64,000 nt of DNA from Planctomycetota bacterium (GCA_023954375.1 JAMLIC010000023.1:62001-126000), one strand, 5' to 3'; shown: positions 9,134 to 18,646, numbered from the stretch's first letter. The notes: generated by a model not told the origin, from the letters alone. A program made the numbers and translations.

Positions 9134-9978
9134 GGCGTCCCCGTGAGGGAGGGTTGCCGGGCGGCGGACCGGGCCTGGCGCCGCTCGCGCCAGAGGAGGG
9201 TCCCGACGAGCGTCCCCAGGCAGAGGACGGTGACGCCCGCGGCGAGCCGCACGATGTTCATGACGACCGGGGTGTAGGTCCCGGACTTCGGGTCGTAGTG
9301 GAAGCAGAAGAGGAGGACCTGGTCGAGGAAGCCGCCGATCTTGCCGTCGCTGGCCTCGACCAGCGCCAGGCGCAGGGTGCGCGGGTCGTAGGTCAACCCG
9401 GTCAGCGTCTGCGACACGCGCCCGTCGGTCGTGAGCACGAAGATCCCGGCCGCGTGGGCGAAGTCGTTGCGGTCGGGCAGGTAGCGGAACTTGAAGCCCA
9501 CCGCCTCGGAGACCAGGGCGATGCTCCGCTCGCTGCCGGTCAGGAAGTGCCAGCCGCGCTCGGCGCCCGGGCGGCCCAGGGCGGCGAGGACGCTCTCCTT
9601 CTTGGCGCGGGCGAGCTCCGGCGTCTCGCGGGCGTCGATGCTCAGCGTGACGACCTCGAACTCCTCGCCGGGCGCCCAGGCGAGCTGCTTGAAGCCGTCG
9701 AGCGCCGCGTCCATGACCAGGCCGCAGAGCATCGGGCAGCGGTAGTAGGAGAGGATCAGCACGACCGGGCGGCGGCCGTCGAAGAAGTCGCCCAGGCGCA
9801 CGACGGCCCCCTGCTCGTCGCGGAGGACCGCGTCGAGCGGCAGCTGGGCGTTCGGGCGCGGGTCGATGCCCACCCCCTCGAGCTCGCGCGGGAGGCCCCA
9901 GGGGTCCTCCGCGCGGGCGGTCGGGGCGAGCAGCGCCAGGAGCGCCGCCACCGTCAGCATCGGGCCGGGTCGCCTCAC
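9130..9978 (-). CDS. SCO1/SenC family copper chaperone
   Basis: SCO proteins deliver copper to the CuA site of oxidase subunit II. The thioredoxin-like fold carries the copper-binding motif YYRCPMLCG (CxxxC), and a candidate third ligand His sits in DRNDFAHAAGIFVLT. The length is 282 residues, with an N-terminal signal (MLTVAALLALLAPTARA) and a C-terminal transmembrane helix (VRLAAGVTVLCLGTLVGTLL). That topology, exported and tail-anchored, is seen in SCO proteins of ACIII-oxidase clusters. The GTG at 9978 is six bases after the previous stop; ATG at 9960 is an alternative start. The gene overlaps coxB by four bases, which fits its role in maturing that subunit. Confidence 0.93.
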   Translation of the reverse strand: MRRPGPMLTVAALLALLAPTARAEDPWGLPRELEGVGIDPRPNAQLPLDAVLRDEQGAVVRLGDFFDGRRPVVLILSYYRCPMLCGLVMDAALDGFKQLAWAPGEEFEVVTLSIDARETPELARAKKESVLAALGRPGAERGWHFLTGSERSIALVSEAVGFKFRYLPDRNDFAHAAGIFVLTTDGRVSQTLTGLTYDPRTLRLALVEASDGKIGGFLDQVLLFCFHYDPKSGTYTPVVMNIVRLAAGVTVLCLGTLVGTLLWRERRQARSAARQPSLTGTP

Positions 9979-9984
9979 CTCGGG

Positions 9985-10338
9985 CTAGCTCCCCTTCCCG
10001 TACTGGCGGACGACCTCGTCCATGGCCTGCCCGATGGGCTTGCCCTGCTTGAAGCGCGTCGGCTGCTCGGGCGGCGGCGGGTCGGGGACCTGCCCGCGCT
10101 CGAGCCAGCCGCGCTGCTCCGCGTCCTGCGCCGCCGCGGGCGAGGGGCGGGCGGGCTCGAGGCCGGCGTCGACGCCCATGAACTGGGCGTGCATGACCTC
10201 GAGGAAGAAGACGATCACGACGAGGATCGCCGTGCCGACGAGGAGGAGGATGCCGGTGGGGGCCGAGGGCGGGTCGCCCTCCTCGGCCTGCGCCGGGTGG
10301 ATCTCGGGGCCGCTGCCCAGGTCGCTCGGGGTGCTCAC
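9985..10338 (-). CDS. Small single-helix membrane protein of the ACIII-oxidase cluster
   Basis: This is a 117-residue protein with one transmembrane helix (GILLLVGTAILVVIVFFLEV) flanked by a Pro/Glu-rich N-terminus and a periplasmic or cytoplasmic tail (SPAAAQDAEQRGWLERGQVP, ending in MDEVVRQYG). Start is GTG at 10338, ten bases after actF; the stop is six bases before SCO1. No family is recognised from sequence alone. Small single-helix subunits or assembly factors occur at this position in other ACIII clusters, so a structural or assembly role is inferred from location only. Confidence 0.75.
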   Translation of the reverse strand: MSTPSDLGSGPEIHPAQAEEGDPPSAPTGILLLVGTAILVVIVFFLEVMHAQFMGVDAGLEPARPSPAAAQDAEQRGWLERGQVPDPPPPEQPTRFKQGKPIGQAMDEVVRQYGKGS

Positions 10339-10348
10339 GCGCCGGCTC

Positions 10349-11746
10349 CTAGTAGTTCTCGTGGTGCAGGCTGTCGCGCAGCCGCGGGTCGCGCTCCGGG
10401 ATGAGCGAGGCCCCCTTGAGGTTGCGCGCGGTGTTCCACACGAACAGGCCGCCGAGCGCCAGGAAGAAGCCCAGGTCGAGGAGCGGCACCGGCGAGCGGC
10501 GCGGCCCGCGGCCGAGCTCGGCCAGGAACTCCTCGGGCTGCGGCAGGACCAGCCACATGAGGTCGACGTAGTGCACGAAGAGCACCCACATGGCGCCCAG
10601 GGCCAGGAGCCCCGGGCGGCGCTTCGGGTAGCGCGAGATCATGGTCAGGAAGGGGATCACGAAGTGGCCCAGGAGCAGCCACACGCTCACGCCCAGCCAG
10701 CCGCCGGTCACGCGCCGCTGGTACCAGGCGATCTCCTCGGGGATGTTGCCGTACCAGATGAGCATGAACTGCGAGAAGGCGATGTAGGCCCAGAAGACGA
10801 CGAAGGCGAACATGAGCTTGCCGACGTCGTGGTAGTGCTCGGCGGTGACCTCCTTGATGAGCCCCTGGCGCTGGAGCGCGAACAGGCACAGCACGAGCGA
10901 CGCCATGGCCGACACGGCGCAGCCCGCGAACCAGTAGACGCCGAACATGGTGCTGTACCAGCCCGGGTCCATGGTCATGAGCAGGTCGAAGCCCGAGAGC
11001 GCGCAGGTGATGGCGAAGGCGATCATGGCCGCCGGGCTCCACCACTGCATGCGGTTGGTCAGCTCGATCCCGCCCGCGGCGTCCTGCGCGACCGACTTCG
11101 CCCAGAAGTAGTTGGCGATCAGCCACCAGATCACGAAGTAGAGGCCGAGCCGCACGGCGAAGAAGGGGAAGCTCAGGTAGGCGTGCTTGCTCGGGCTCGG
11201 GTGCGGGTGGACGAGCTCCGCCTGCGTCGAGGTCCCGTCGGGGCTCGAGCGGGTGAGGACGCCGGGCTCGGCCTCGGGGCCGGGCGAGTGCTGCCGGTCG
11301 TGCGGCGTGCCCGGGGGGCCGACGTGCGGGGTCGGCGGGCCGTGATGCGCGGCCGGCGCGTGGTCGCCGTGGTCCCAGTGCGCCCACGGGTAGAGGGCGC
11401 CCGTCATGCCGAGGATCGGCAGGAACAGGATGAGGCACAGGCCGACGTTGAGCGACAGCCCCTCGGCCACGCGGCGGACCACGACGCTCCAGCCGGCCTT
11501 CACGAGGTGCTGGGTGACGACGAAGAACAGGGCGCCGAGGGTGATCGAGAGGAAGAACGAGAACGCCACCAGGTAGGAGGCCTCGAGGCGCTCGCGCCAG
11601 GCGGGCTTGAGCGCGCACAGGCCGACCAGCAGCGCGCCGGCGAACAGGGCCATGATGGCCTTCGGGCCGAGGGTCGACGCGTAGGCGTCGATGCGGCGCT
11701 CGCCCAGGGTGATCTCGTGCTCGTGCGTCGTCGCGGGGGCGCCCAC
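10349..11746 (-). CDS. actF: Alternative complex III subunit ActF
   Basis: ActF is a large membrane subunit related to the NrfD family and paired with ActC in alternative complex III (quinol:cytochrome c/oxidase oxidoreductase). The 465 residues give about ten helices, for example AIMALFAGALLVGLCALKP, YLVAFSFFLSITLGALFFVV and LMFAFVVFWAYIAFSQFMLI. A family-typical segment runs HYHDVGKLMFAFVVFWAYIA, then WYGNIPEEIAWYQRR. A His/Pro/Gly-rich loop (HWDHGDHAPAAHHGPPTPH) interrupts it after the third helix. The GTG start is one base after the actE stop. No redox cofactor ligands are expected in this subunit. Confidence 0.92.
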   Translation of the reverse strand: MGAPATTHEHEITLGERRIDAYASTLGPKAIMALFAGALLVGLCALKPAWRERLEASYLVAFSFFLSITLGALFFVVTQHLVKAGWSVVVRRVAEGLSLNVGLCLILFLPILGMTGALYPWAHWDHGDHAPAAHHGPPTPHVGPPGTPHDRQHSPGPEAEPGVLTRSSPDGTSTQAELVHPHPSPSKHAYLSFPFFAVRLGLYFVIWWLIANYFWAKSVAQDAAGGIELTNRMQWWSPAAMIAFAITCALSGFDLLMTMDPGWYSTMFGVYWFAGCAVSAMASLVLCLFALQRQGLIKEVTAEHYHDVGKLMFAFVVFWAYIAFSQFMLIWYGNIPEEIAWYQRRVTGGWLGVSVWLLLGHFVIPFLTMISRYPKRRPGLLALGAMWVLFVHYVDLMWLVLPQPEEFLAELGRGPRRSPVPLLDLGFFLALGGLFVWNTARNLKGASLIPERDPRLRDSLHHENY

Positions 11747-11747
11747 G

Positions 11748-12380
11748 TCAGTTCTCCGTCCGCTGGCTGGCCTGGAGGGCCTTCACGTAGGCCACGATCG
11801 CCCACCGGTCGTCGACGGGGATCTGCGACCCGTAGGGCGCCATGTTGCGCACGCCGTTCGTGATCACGTGGAAGAGGCGACCCGCCTGGAAGCCCCGCAC
11901 GTTCGTCGCGTGGAGCGACGTCGGCGTGACCCACTCCATGCCCGGGCGGCCGCGGTTGATCAGCGCCAGCGCCTGCTGGTGGATCGGGCCGTCGCCGTAG
12001 CCCGCCTGGCCGTGGCACGGGGCGCAGAACACCGCGTACTGGGCGCGCCCCCGCTCGAGGAGGGCGGCGTTCACCGCGAGGCCCGCCGGGAACGCGTCGA
12101 CGAACGTCGCGCCGTCGGGCTCCGTCCCGCGGAAGCGGTGGTCGTCGAGCTCGTCCTCGCCGCGGGCGACGGTGCCCGGCACGGGCGGGCGCATGGCGCG
12201 GCCGTCGGCGAAGAGCGGGTTCGACGACTGGGCCCTGAAGTAGGCCTGGTTGTCCATGTCGCGGATGATGTGGATCCGCGGGTCGGGGCTGGGGGTGACG
12301 CGCGCCCTGGCGATGACCGCGAAGGGGATCATGGCCAGGAAGGCGACCGTCACGCCGAGCGGCTTCAGCCAGGGGGGCAT
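11748..12380 (-). CDS. actE: Alternative complex III monoheme cytochrome c subunit ActE
   Basis: This is a 210-residue exported cytochrome c. An N-terminal membrane anchor (LGVTVAFLAMIPFAVIARA) is followed by the ACIII-specific segment DMDNQAYFRAQSSNPLFADG, the heme site CAPCHGQAGYGDG, and an axial-ligand region MAPYGSQIPVDDRWAIVAYV. It passes electrons between the pentaheme subunit and the terminal acceptor on the periplasmic face of the complex. The ATG at 12380 is two bases from the actD stop. The length is normal for the family, and all landmarks are intact. Confidence 0.93.
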   Translation of the reverse strand: MPPWLKPLGVTVAFLAMIPFAVIARARVTPSPDPRIHIIRDMDNQAYFRAQSSNPLFADGRAMRPPVPGTVARGEDELDDHRFRGTEPDGATFVDAFPAGLAVNAALLERGRAQYAVFCAPCHGQAGYGDGPIHQQALALINRGRPGMEWVTPTSLHATNVRGFQAGRLFHVITNGVRNMAPYGSQIPVDDRWAIVAYVKALQASQRTEN

Positions 12381-12382
12381 GC

Positions 12383-13027
12383 TCAGGCCTCCAGCTCGTC
12401 GACGGTGCCGCCGAGCGAGTCGGCGAGCTCCCGGGTGCGCTTGCGGTCGTACTTCGGGTCGACCGCCTCGATGCTGATGAAGAACCGGTCGTTCGTCGCC
12501 CGGCGGAAGCGCTCGCTGGCGAAGACCGGGTGGAAGAACCGGGGCAGCCCGTTGAGCGCCAGCATGCCGAAGAAGGCGGCGAAGGCGCTGAGGAGCACCG
12601 TCGTCTCGAAGGCGATCGGGATGTTCGCCGGGACGCTGAAGATCGGCTTGCCGCTGACCACGTAGGGGTAGCCGCTGGGGAGGAACGGCGAGAGGAGCTC
12701 GCTCACGAGGCCGGTGGTGCTCTGCAGCATGCTGAACGGCAGCTCGATGCCGTTGGTGTAGAGCTGCAGGACCAGGCCACCGAGGGTGCCGGTCGCGCCG
12801 GCGCCGAACACGATCCAGGGGAGGATCGTGGGCTTGATCCCCATGGCCTTGTCGAGGCCGTGCACGGGGAACGGCGTGTGGCAGTCCCACTTCGAGAACC
12901 CGGCGTCGCGCACCTTCTCGGCCGCGCGCACGAGCGCGTCGGGGTCGGCGAACTCGATCAGCACCCCCAGGTGCTGCGGCGCGGCGGCCACCGGGGCCGT
13001 CTCGGGGGCGGTCGTGGACGCGCTCAC
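12383..13027 (-). CDS. actD: Alternative complex III subunit ActD (DUF3341)
   Basis: This 214-residue protein is of the DUF3341 family, which forms the peripheral membrane subunit D of alternative complex III. It starts with LGVLIEFADPDALVRAAEKV, then has AGFSKWDCHTPFPVHGLDKA and MGIKPTILPWIVF, which are family hallmarks. Two transmembrane helices follow, one at about residues 60-85 and one in AFAAFFGMLALNGLPRFFHP, before a charged C-terminal tail. The GTG start overlaps the actC stop by four bases (GTGA). The N-terminal Ala/Thr-rich stretch is not conserved. Confidence 0.93.
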   Translation of the reverse strand: MSASTTAPETAPVAAAPQHLGVLIEFADPDALVRAAEKVRDAGFSKWDCHTPFPVHGLDKAMGIKPTILPWIVFGAGATGTLGGLVLQLYTNGIELPFSMLQSTTGLVSELLSPFLPSGYPYVVSGKPIFSVPANIPIAFETTVLLSAFAAFFGMLALNGLPRFFHPVFASERFRRATNDRFFISIEAVDPKYDRKRTRELADSLGGTVDELEA

Positions 13028-14508
13028 GTCGTCACCTCGCTCGCGGGCTTGGGCGTGCCGTGGCCCTCGGGGTGCGGGTGGTGGTGGTGGTGCGGGAGCA
13101 CCGCCTTCACCTCCGCGATCGCCACGACGGGCAGGTAGCGGCAGAAGAGCAGGAAGAGCGTCATGAACAGGCCCATGCTCCCGAGGAAGGTGAGCATGTC
13201 GACCCAGGTCGGGCTGTAGTAGTCCCACGCGGCCGGCAGGAAGTCGGCGCTGAGCGACGTGACGATGATCACGAAGCGCTCGAACCACATGCCGATGTTC
13301 ACGAAGATCGCCACGACGATCATCACGGGGATGCTCGTGCGCAGGCTCTTGAACCAGAAGAGCTGCGGCGCGACGACGTTGCAGAAGATCATCGTCCAGT
13401 ACGACCACGCGTAGTGGGCGCGGGCGCGGGCCAGGAAGGCGAAGCCCTCGAACGGGTTGCCGCTGTACCAGGCGATGAAGAACTCGGTCCCGTAGGCGAA
13501 CCCGACCATGCACCCGGTGACGAGGATGATCTTGTTCATGTTCTCGAGGTGGCGCAGGGTGATCAGGTGCTTGAGCCCGAACAGCGAGCGCACGGGCACG
13601 AGCAGCGTCACGACCATGGCGAAGCCCGAGAAGATCGCGCCCGCCACGAAGTAGGGCGGGAAGATCGTCGTGTGCCAGCCGGGGAGCTGCGAGGTGGCGA
13701 AGTCGAAGCTGACCACCGAGTGCACCGAGAGGACCAGCGGCGTCGAGAGCGCGGCCAGGATCAGGTACGCGCGCTCGTAGCGGTGCCAGGCGCGGTTCGA
13801 GCCGCGCCAGCCGAGGGCGAAGATCCCGTAGGCGATCTGCTTGACCCGCGACGTCGCCCGGTCGCGCATGGTCGCGAGGTCGGGGATCAGGCCCATGTAC
13901 CAGAAGAGCGCCGAGACCGTCAGGTAGGTGTTGACCGCGAACACGTCCCACATGAGCGGGCTGCGGAACTGCGGCCAGACGTCCATCTGGTTCGGGATCG
14001 GGAACAGGTAGTAGGCCATCCAGACGCGGCCGATGTGGATGCCCGGGAACATGCCGGCGCAGATGACGGCGAAGATCGTCATGGCCTCGGCGGCGCGGTT
14101 GATGCCCGTGCGCCACTTCTGCCGGAAGAGGAAGAGGATCGCCGAGATCAGCGTGCCGGCGTGGCCGATACCGACCCACCAGACGAAGTTGACGATGTCC
14201 CAGGCCCAGAAGACCGGGCTCGTGTTGCCCCAGACGCCGACGCCCGTGAAGAACAGGTAGGCGATCATGAGGCCGAGCACGGCCGTGAGCGTCGCGCTCA
14301 CGCCGAAGGCGACGTACCAGGCGCGCGGCGGGCGCGGCGCCTCGGCGACGCCGCACACCGTGTCGGTGATCTCGGGGTAGCCCAGGCCGCCCGTGATCAG
14401 CGGGGCGCGCGCGCGCGGGTCGTCCCAGGTGTTCTGGTCGACGCCGCAGATCGTGCCGTCGGCCCCGGGCGGGAGGGGCGGCGCCGTGGTGCTCATGCTG
14501 GTGCTCAT
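13024..14508 (-). CDS. actC: Alternative complex III subunit ActC (NrfD-like)
   Basis: This 494-residue NrfD/PsrC-like integral membrane protein has about ten helices. In alternative complex III it supplies a quinol-binding site next to the ActB iron-sulfur domain and is proposed to take part in proton translocation. Motifs include FVWWVGIGHAGTLISAILFL, RQKWRTGINRAAEAMTIFAV, FPIPNQMDVWPQFRSPLMWD and SFDFATSQLPGWHTTIFPPY. The C-terminus is His-rich (PHHHHHPHPEGH). The ATG at 14508 follows GAGAGAGGG; a second ATG at 14496 is possible. It lies seven bases after actB. Confidence 0.95.
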   Translation of the reverse strand: MSTSMSTTAPPLPPGADGTICGVDQNTWDDPRARAPLITGGLGYPEITDTVCGVAEAPRPPRAWYVAFGVSATLTAVLGLMIAYLFFTGVGVWGNTSPVFWAWDIVNFVWWVGIGHAGTLISAILFLFRQKWRTGINRAAEAMTIFAVICAGMFPGIHIGRVWMAYYLFPIPNQMDVWPQFRSPLMWDVFAVNTYLTVSALFWYMGLIPDLATMRDRATSRVKQIAYGIFALGWRGSNRAWHRYERAYLILAALSTPLVLSVHSVVSFDFATSQLPGWHTTIFPPYFVAGAIFSGFAMVVTLLVPVRSLFGLKHLITLRHLENMNKIILVTGCMVGFAYGTEFFIAWYSGNPFEGFAFLARARAHYAWSYWTMIFCNVVAPQLFWFKSLRTSIPVMIVVAIFVNIGMWFERFVIIVTSLSADFLPAAWDYYSPTWVDMLTFLGSMGLFMTLFLLFCRYLPVVAIAEVKAVLPHHHHHPHPEGHGTPKPASEVTT

Positions 14509-14515
14509 CCCTCTC

Positions 14516-17500
14516 TCAGGCCTCCTGCCCCGGGTTGCGCAGCTTCGCCAGGAACTGCGTGCGCGGGCGGGTGCTCAGCTCGGCGAGCATCCCGTAGGTG
14601 CGCTCGCGCCGCAGCTCCTGCGAGACCTTCGACCCGGCGTCGTTGAGGTCGCCGAAGATGATCGCCTCGGTGGGGCACGCCTGCTGGCAGGCGGTCATGA
14701 CCTCGCCGTCGCGCACGCGGCGCTGCTCGTTCCTGGCCTTGATCGACACGTGGCGGATGCGCTGCACGCAGTAGGTGCACTTCTCCATCACGCCGCGGCT
14801 GCGCAGCGTCACGTCCGGGTTGTGACGCATGCGCTCGAGGAGCGACTGCTCCGGCACCGTGATCGCCGGCTTGGGGAGCTTCGACGCGACCCGGCCGCCG
14901 ATCGTGACCGGGTTGCTGCGCGGGTGGAACGGCCCGTTGTGGTTCCAGAAGTAGTTGAACCGCCGCACCTTGTAGGGGCAGTTGTTCGCGCAGTAGCGGG
15001 TGCCCACGCAGCGGTTGTAGGCCATGTCGTTGAGGCCGTCCGCGCTGTGCGTCGTGGCGCCGACCGGGCAGACCGCCTCGCAGGGCGCGTTCTCGCACTG
15101 CATGCAGGGGATCGGCTGGTGCGCCACCTGGATCGGCGGCGCCGGCGGCGCGCCGCCGTCGTCGGGGCGCGGGTCGCCCTCGCGGCGCTCGCCCTCGAGC
15201 GGGTCGCCCTTGAAGTAGCGGTCGATGCGCAGCCAGTGCATCTCGCGGCCGCGCGCGACCTCCGACTTGCCGACCATGGGGATGTTGTTCTCGGCCACGC
15301 AGGCGACGACGCAGGCGCCGCAGCCGGTGCAGGCCGAGAGGTCGATCGTCATGCCCCACTGATGGCCCTCGCCGTAGTTGATCGGCGGGTCCCACAGCTG
15401 CGTCGTGATGGGGTCGGGGCCGACGACCTTCTGGGCGAAGCGCGGGTGCTTCGCGTACTCCTCGACCGTCGCCTCGCGGAAGAGCGGGTTGGCCTCGTAG
15501 TTCGTGTGGCCCGCCTGCTTGGCGACGATCGCCCCGTCCGCGCCGCGACCGAACTCGAGCCGCTCGCCGAACACGCGGTCGTGCGTCTCGGTGTCGCCGA
15601 GCGGGGTGCGGATCGCGTGGTGGTCCTGCGTCGTGGCCAGCCCGTAGGTGCGGCCGGTCGGCTGGAGCGTGCAGACCGCCGCGTCGTGCCCCGCCTGCCC
15701 GCGCAGGCGGTAGGCGTCGAAGCCGGTGCCGTTGGCGACGACCCCGGCCGCCGGGCCGCGGCCCCAGCCGAGGGTCAGCGTCACCGAGCGGCGCGGCTGC
15801 CCGGGCAGGACGAAGACCGGCACCTCGAGCGGGCCGAGCTGCGGGCTACCCTTGACCGTGACCGCCACGAGCTCGTCGGCCTTGAGGCCGAGGTCGCGGG
15901 CGAGGACCGGGTTCACGAGGAGCGCGTTGTCCCAGGTGAGCTTCGTGAGCGGCTCGGGGAACTCCTGCAGCCAGGCGTTGTTCGCCCAGCGGCCGTCCCA
16001 GACGCGGTTGTCGGGGACGAACACGAGCTCGTAGTCGCCGGCGGCCAGCGCCGGCGGCGCCTCCTCGGGCTGCGCGCCGAGCACCGCGTCGACCTGCACC
16101 TGCGCCTCGACGGCCGGCAGCGCGCTGCCGGCGTGCACGCCGTCGTGCAGGAAGCGGCGCCACTCCCGCTCGAGCGCGACCTCGCGGGCGCCGCTGGCCT
16201 CCGCGAAGGTGCGGCGCGCGATCTCGTAGCCCCGGCGGTTGCGCTTCGACTCGCCGAGCGCGAGGGCCAGGAGCTCCGCCGGCGTGCGGCCGGCGAAGAG
16301 CGGCGCGATCAGCGGCTGCACCGGGCTGAGCGTGCCGTCCCAGCCGCGCGCGTCGCCCCAGGCCTCGAGGTAGTGGGCCATGGGCAGGTGCCAGGTCGAC
16401 GCCCGGCCCGTCTCGTCGAGGTGCGAGCCGAGGTGGACGCGCTGCCCGACCTTGGCGTAGGCCTGCGCGAAGGCGAGGTCGGCCGGCGCGTCGTAGACGG
16501 GGTTGGCGCCGAGCACGAGGGCCAGCTGCACCTCGCCCGCGTTCATCGCCGCCGTCACCGCGGCGAGCGCCTCGAGGTGCGAGGGGCGGTCGCCGTCCGG
16601 GTCCTCGGTGTAGGTGACCGTCTGGCCGACGTTGCCGAGGAGCTGGTTCAGCAGCGCCACGGCCGCGTGGACGCTCGCCGGCTGGCGCGGCCCCGCCGTG
16701 AGCAGCGAGGTCCCGCGGTGGTTCAGGAGGTCGCGGGCCAGGCGCAGGACGAAGCCGCGCTGCGCGTCGCCCTCGGCGGGGCGGCGCCCCTCGAGCCACG
16801 TGCGCACGGCGGCCGGCGCCTCGAGGCCCTGGCCGACGAGCTCGGCCGCGACCCTGGTGAGGACCGCGCCGACCTCGGCGGTGCGCACGGCCAGGCGGTG
16901 GTCGGCGTTGCTGCCGGTCACCGAGAAGACGCCCTCGACCATGTAGAGGCGCGGGAGCGCCCGGCCCTGCTCGGGCTTGCGGCGGCGCCCCCACTCGCGC
17001 GCGAGGCGCAGGGCGGCGGGGTGCTGGTTGAGCAGGTCGTCGTCGAACGAGACGATCACGTCGGCGTTCGCGATCGACGGCTGCTGGCGCAGCGGCCGGC
17101 CGAACGCCAGGGCGGCGCCGGCGCGCGCCGCGTCGCGCGAGACGGGCTCCCACACCGCGACCCGCGCCTCGGGCATGTCGCGGCGCAGGCGCTCGAGGAG
17201 GCGCTGGAACGAGCGCGACGAGCTGGCGCGCGCCACCACGGCGAGGCCCTTGCCGCGGGCCGCCTTGAGCTCGCGCAGGCGCGGCTCGAGCTCCGCCTCG
17301 GCCGCCTCCCACGTCGACGCCTCGCTGGACCCTTCGGCCCCGACCTTCAGGACCGCCTGGCTGCGCTCGGGGTCGTACAGGTCGAGCACGCTCGCCTGCA
17401 TGATCGCGCTGCTGGCGCCCAGGCTCTCGGGGTGCTGCGGGTTGCCCTCGACCTTGATCGGGCGCCCGTCGTAGCTCGTGACGAGGAGGCCCGTGCCCAC

Positions 17501-17797
17501 GCCGCCGAGGTCGAAGCTCGTGGCGTAGGCGACGGTCGTGCCCGGGTCGCGGTGCTGGGGGCGGGCGGCGAAGGGGAGGATGTTCTCCTTCGGCCAGCGC
17601 ACGAACTCGCAGCCGGTCCCCGCGAGGGCCAGGGACGCGCCCATGACCTGGAGGAAGCGGCGGCGGGAGAGCGGGTCGACGAGCTCCTGCGCGCGCGTGG
17701 GGAACTCCGCCTCGACGTACTGGCGGAACTCCGGCGTGTCGGCGAGCTCGTCGAGGCTGCGCCAGTACTGGCTGCTGCTAGCGGCTACCTGTGACAT
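14516..17797 (-). CDS. actB: Alternative complex III subunit ActB (molybdopterin-oxidoreductase-like plus Fe-S domain)
   Basis: This 1093-residue subunit joins a molybdopterin-oxidoreductase-like domain, which in ACIII has no molybdenum cofactor, to a ferredoxin domain. The N-terminus has a twin-arginine export signal (SRRRFLQVMGASLALAGTGC) about 45 residues in, with a following Cys. The C-terminal third carries four cysteine clusters: CTGCGACVVAC, CMQCENAPCEAVCP, the CVGTRYCANNCP group and CTYC with CQQACP. This fits three 4Fe-4S centres and one 3Fe-4S centre relaying electrons from quinol to the heme subunits. The ATG at 17797 overlaps the actA 3' end by 13 bases. Confidence 0.95.
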   Translation of the reverse strand: MSQVAASSSQYWRSLDELADTPEFRQYVEAEFPTRAQELVDPLSRRRFLQVMGASLALAGTGCEFVRWPKENILPFAARPQHRDPGTTVAYATSFDLGGVGTGLLVTSYDGRPIKVEGNPQHPESLGASSAIMQASVLDLYDPERSQAVLKVGAEGSSEASTWEAAEAELEPRLRELKAARGKGLAVVARASSSRSFQRLLERLRRDMPEARVAVWEPVSRDAARAGAALAFGRPLRQQPSIANADVIVSFDDDLLNQHPAALRLAREWGRRRKPEQGRALPRLYMVEGVFSVTGSNADHRLAVRTAEVGAVLTRVAAELVGQGLEAPAAVRTWLEGRRPAEGDAQRGFVLRLARDLLNHRGTSLLTAGPRQPASVHAAVALLNQLLGNVGQTVTYTEDPDGDRPSHLEALAAVTAAMNAGEVQLALVLGANPVYDAPADLAFAQAYAKVGQRVHLGSHLDETGRASTWHLPMAHYLEAWGDARGWDGTLSPVQPLIAPLFAGRTPAELLALALGESKRNRRGYEIARRTFAEASGAREVALEREWRRFLHDGVHAGSALPAVEAQVQVDAVLGAQPEEAPPALAAGDYELVFVPDNRVWDGRWANNAWLQEFPEPLTKLTWDNALLVNPVLARDLGLKADELVAVTVKGSPQLGPLEVPVFVLPGQPRRSVTLTLGWGRGPAAGVVANGTGFDAYRLRGQAGHDAAVCTLQPTGRTYGLATTQDHHAIRTPLGDTETHDRVFGERLEFGRGADGAIVAKQAGHTNYEANPLFREATVEEYAKHPRFAQKVVGPDPITTQLWDPPINYGEGHQWGMTIDLSACTGCGACVVACVAENNIPMVGKSEVARGREMHWLRIDRYFKGDPLEGERREGDPRPDDGGAPPAPPIQVAHQPIPCMQCENAPCEAVCPVGATTHSADGLNDMAYNRCVGTRYCANNCPYKVRRFNYFWNHNGPFHPRSNPVTIGGRVASKLPKPAITVPEQSLLERMRHNPDVTLRSRGVMEKCTYCVQRIRHVSIKARNEQRRVRDGEVMTACQQACPTEAIIFGDLNDAGSKVSQELRRERTYGMLAELSTRPRTQFLAKLRNPGQEA

Positions 17798-18465
17798 GTG
17801 GAGCAGTCCGTCGGGGGGTTGATCTTGTGGTCCAGGCGGAACTGGCGGCCGAAGGCCTCGCGCGCCTCGACCGAGCTGCCGCCGGGCGGGGCCCAGGTCA
17901 TGTTCGTGGCCTCCTCGGGCGGCCGGAGGTGCCGCTCGGGGTGGCGGTGGCAGTCGACGCACCAGGCCATCGAGAGGGTCGCGACCTGCTGCACGACGTC
18001 CATGGTGTCGACGCGGCCGTGGCACGAGACGCAGCCGATGCCGCGCGTCACGTGGGCGCTGTGGTCGAAGTAGACGTAGTTCGGCAGGTCGTGGACGCGC
18101 ACCCAGGGGATCGGCTTGCCGGTCTGCGCGCTCTCGCGCACGGGCTCGAGCTGCGGGCTCTGGGTGAGCACCTTGGTGTGGCAGTTCATGCAGGTCGCGG
18201 TGGGCGGCACGTTGGCGTGCGGCCCGCGCTCGACCGAGGTGTGGCAGTAGCGGCAGTCGAGGCCGAGCTGGCCCACGTGCAACGCGTGGCTGTAGGGCAC
18301 CGGCTGCTCGGGCGCGTAGCCGACGTCGAGCGTCTTGGGCGACGCGCCGTAGGCGACGAGCATCGAGACGTAGGCGCCGCCGAGGATCGCGGCGGCGCCG
18401 GCGACCTTCACCAGGGGATCGACCCAGCGCGGGAAGATCACCTTCTGCGGGGCATTCCAGCTCAT
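17785..18465 (-). CDS. actA: Alternative complex III pentaheme cytochrome ActA
   Basis: This 226-residue protein is the first gene of the respiratory cluster. One N-terminal helix (LVKVAGAAAILGGAYVSMLV) anchors five c-type heme sites: CRYCH, CMNCH, CVSCH, CVDCH and CSTCH, the last at the very C-terminus. The family signature YSHALHVGQLGLDCRYCH precedes the first heme. It collects electrons from the Fe-S domain of ActB on the periplasmic side. The ATG at 18465 was chosen because the sequence upstream of it lacks conserved content; a frame running back to 18798 crosses the promoter region and is not credible as coding. Confidence 0.93.
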   Translation of the reverse strand: MSWNAPQKVIFPRWVDPLVKVAGAAAILGGAYVSMLVAYGASPKTLDVGYAPEQPVPYSHALHVGQLGLDCRYCHTSVERGPHANVPPTATCMNCHTKVLTQSPQLEPVRESAQTGKPIPWVRVHDLPNYVYFDHSAHVTRGIGCVSCHGRVDTMDVVQQVATLSMAWCVDCHRHPERHLRPPEEATNMTWAPPGGSSVEAREAFGRQFRLDHKINPPTDCSTCHR

Positions 18466-18617
18466 GTCCTGGCGCTCCGGAGGCCGGTCGGGTGGGTCCT
18501 GACCGCGCCGCGCCGGCAGCGGCGCGGGGGGGAGCGGTCGGGGCACCCGGCGTTGGTGGTGGCCGCCGGAGGGGCGGCGCACCTGAGCGTCGCCTTCAGG
18601 GCGACGCGAGGGGGCAC

Positions 18618-18646
18618 GTTGTAGCGCTGCGCGGCATCGAGCGCAA
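18618..18646 (-). promoter_or_regulatory. Predicted sigma-70 promoter of the act-cox cluster
   Basis: On the minus strand TTGCGC (18646-18641) and TACAAC (18623-18618) are separated by exactly 17 bases. They lie about 155 bases upstream of actA with no gene between. Transcription would start near 18611. It is the best vegetative-type promoter match in this 368-base intergenic region (18466-18833), where nothing else is recognised. Confidence 0.5.
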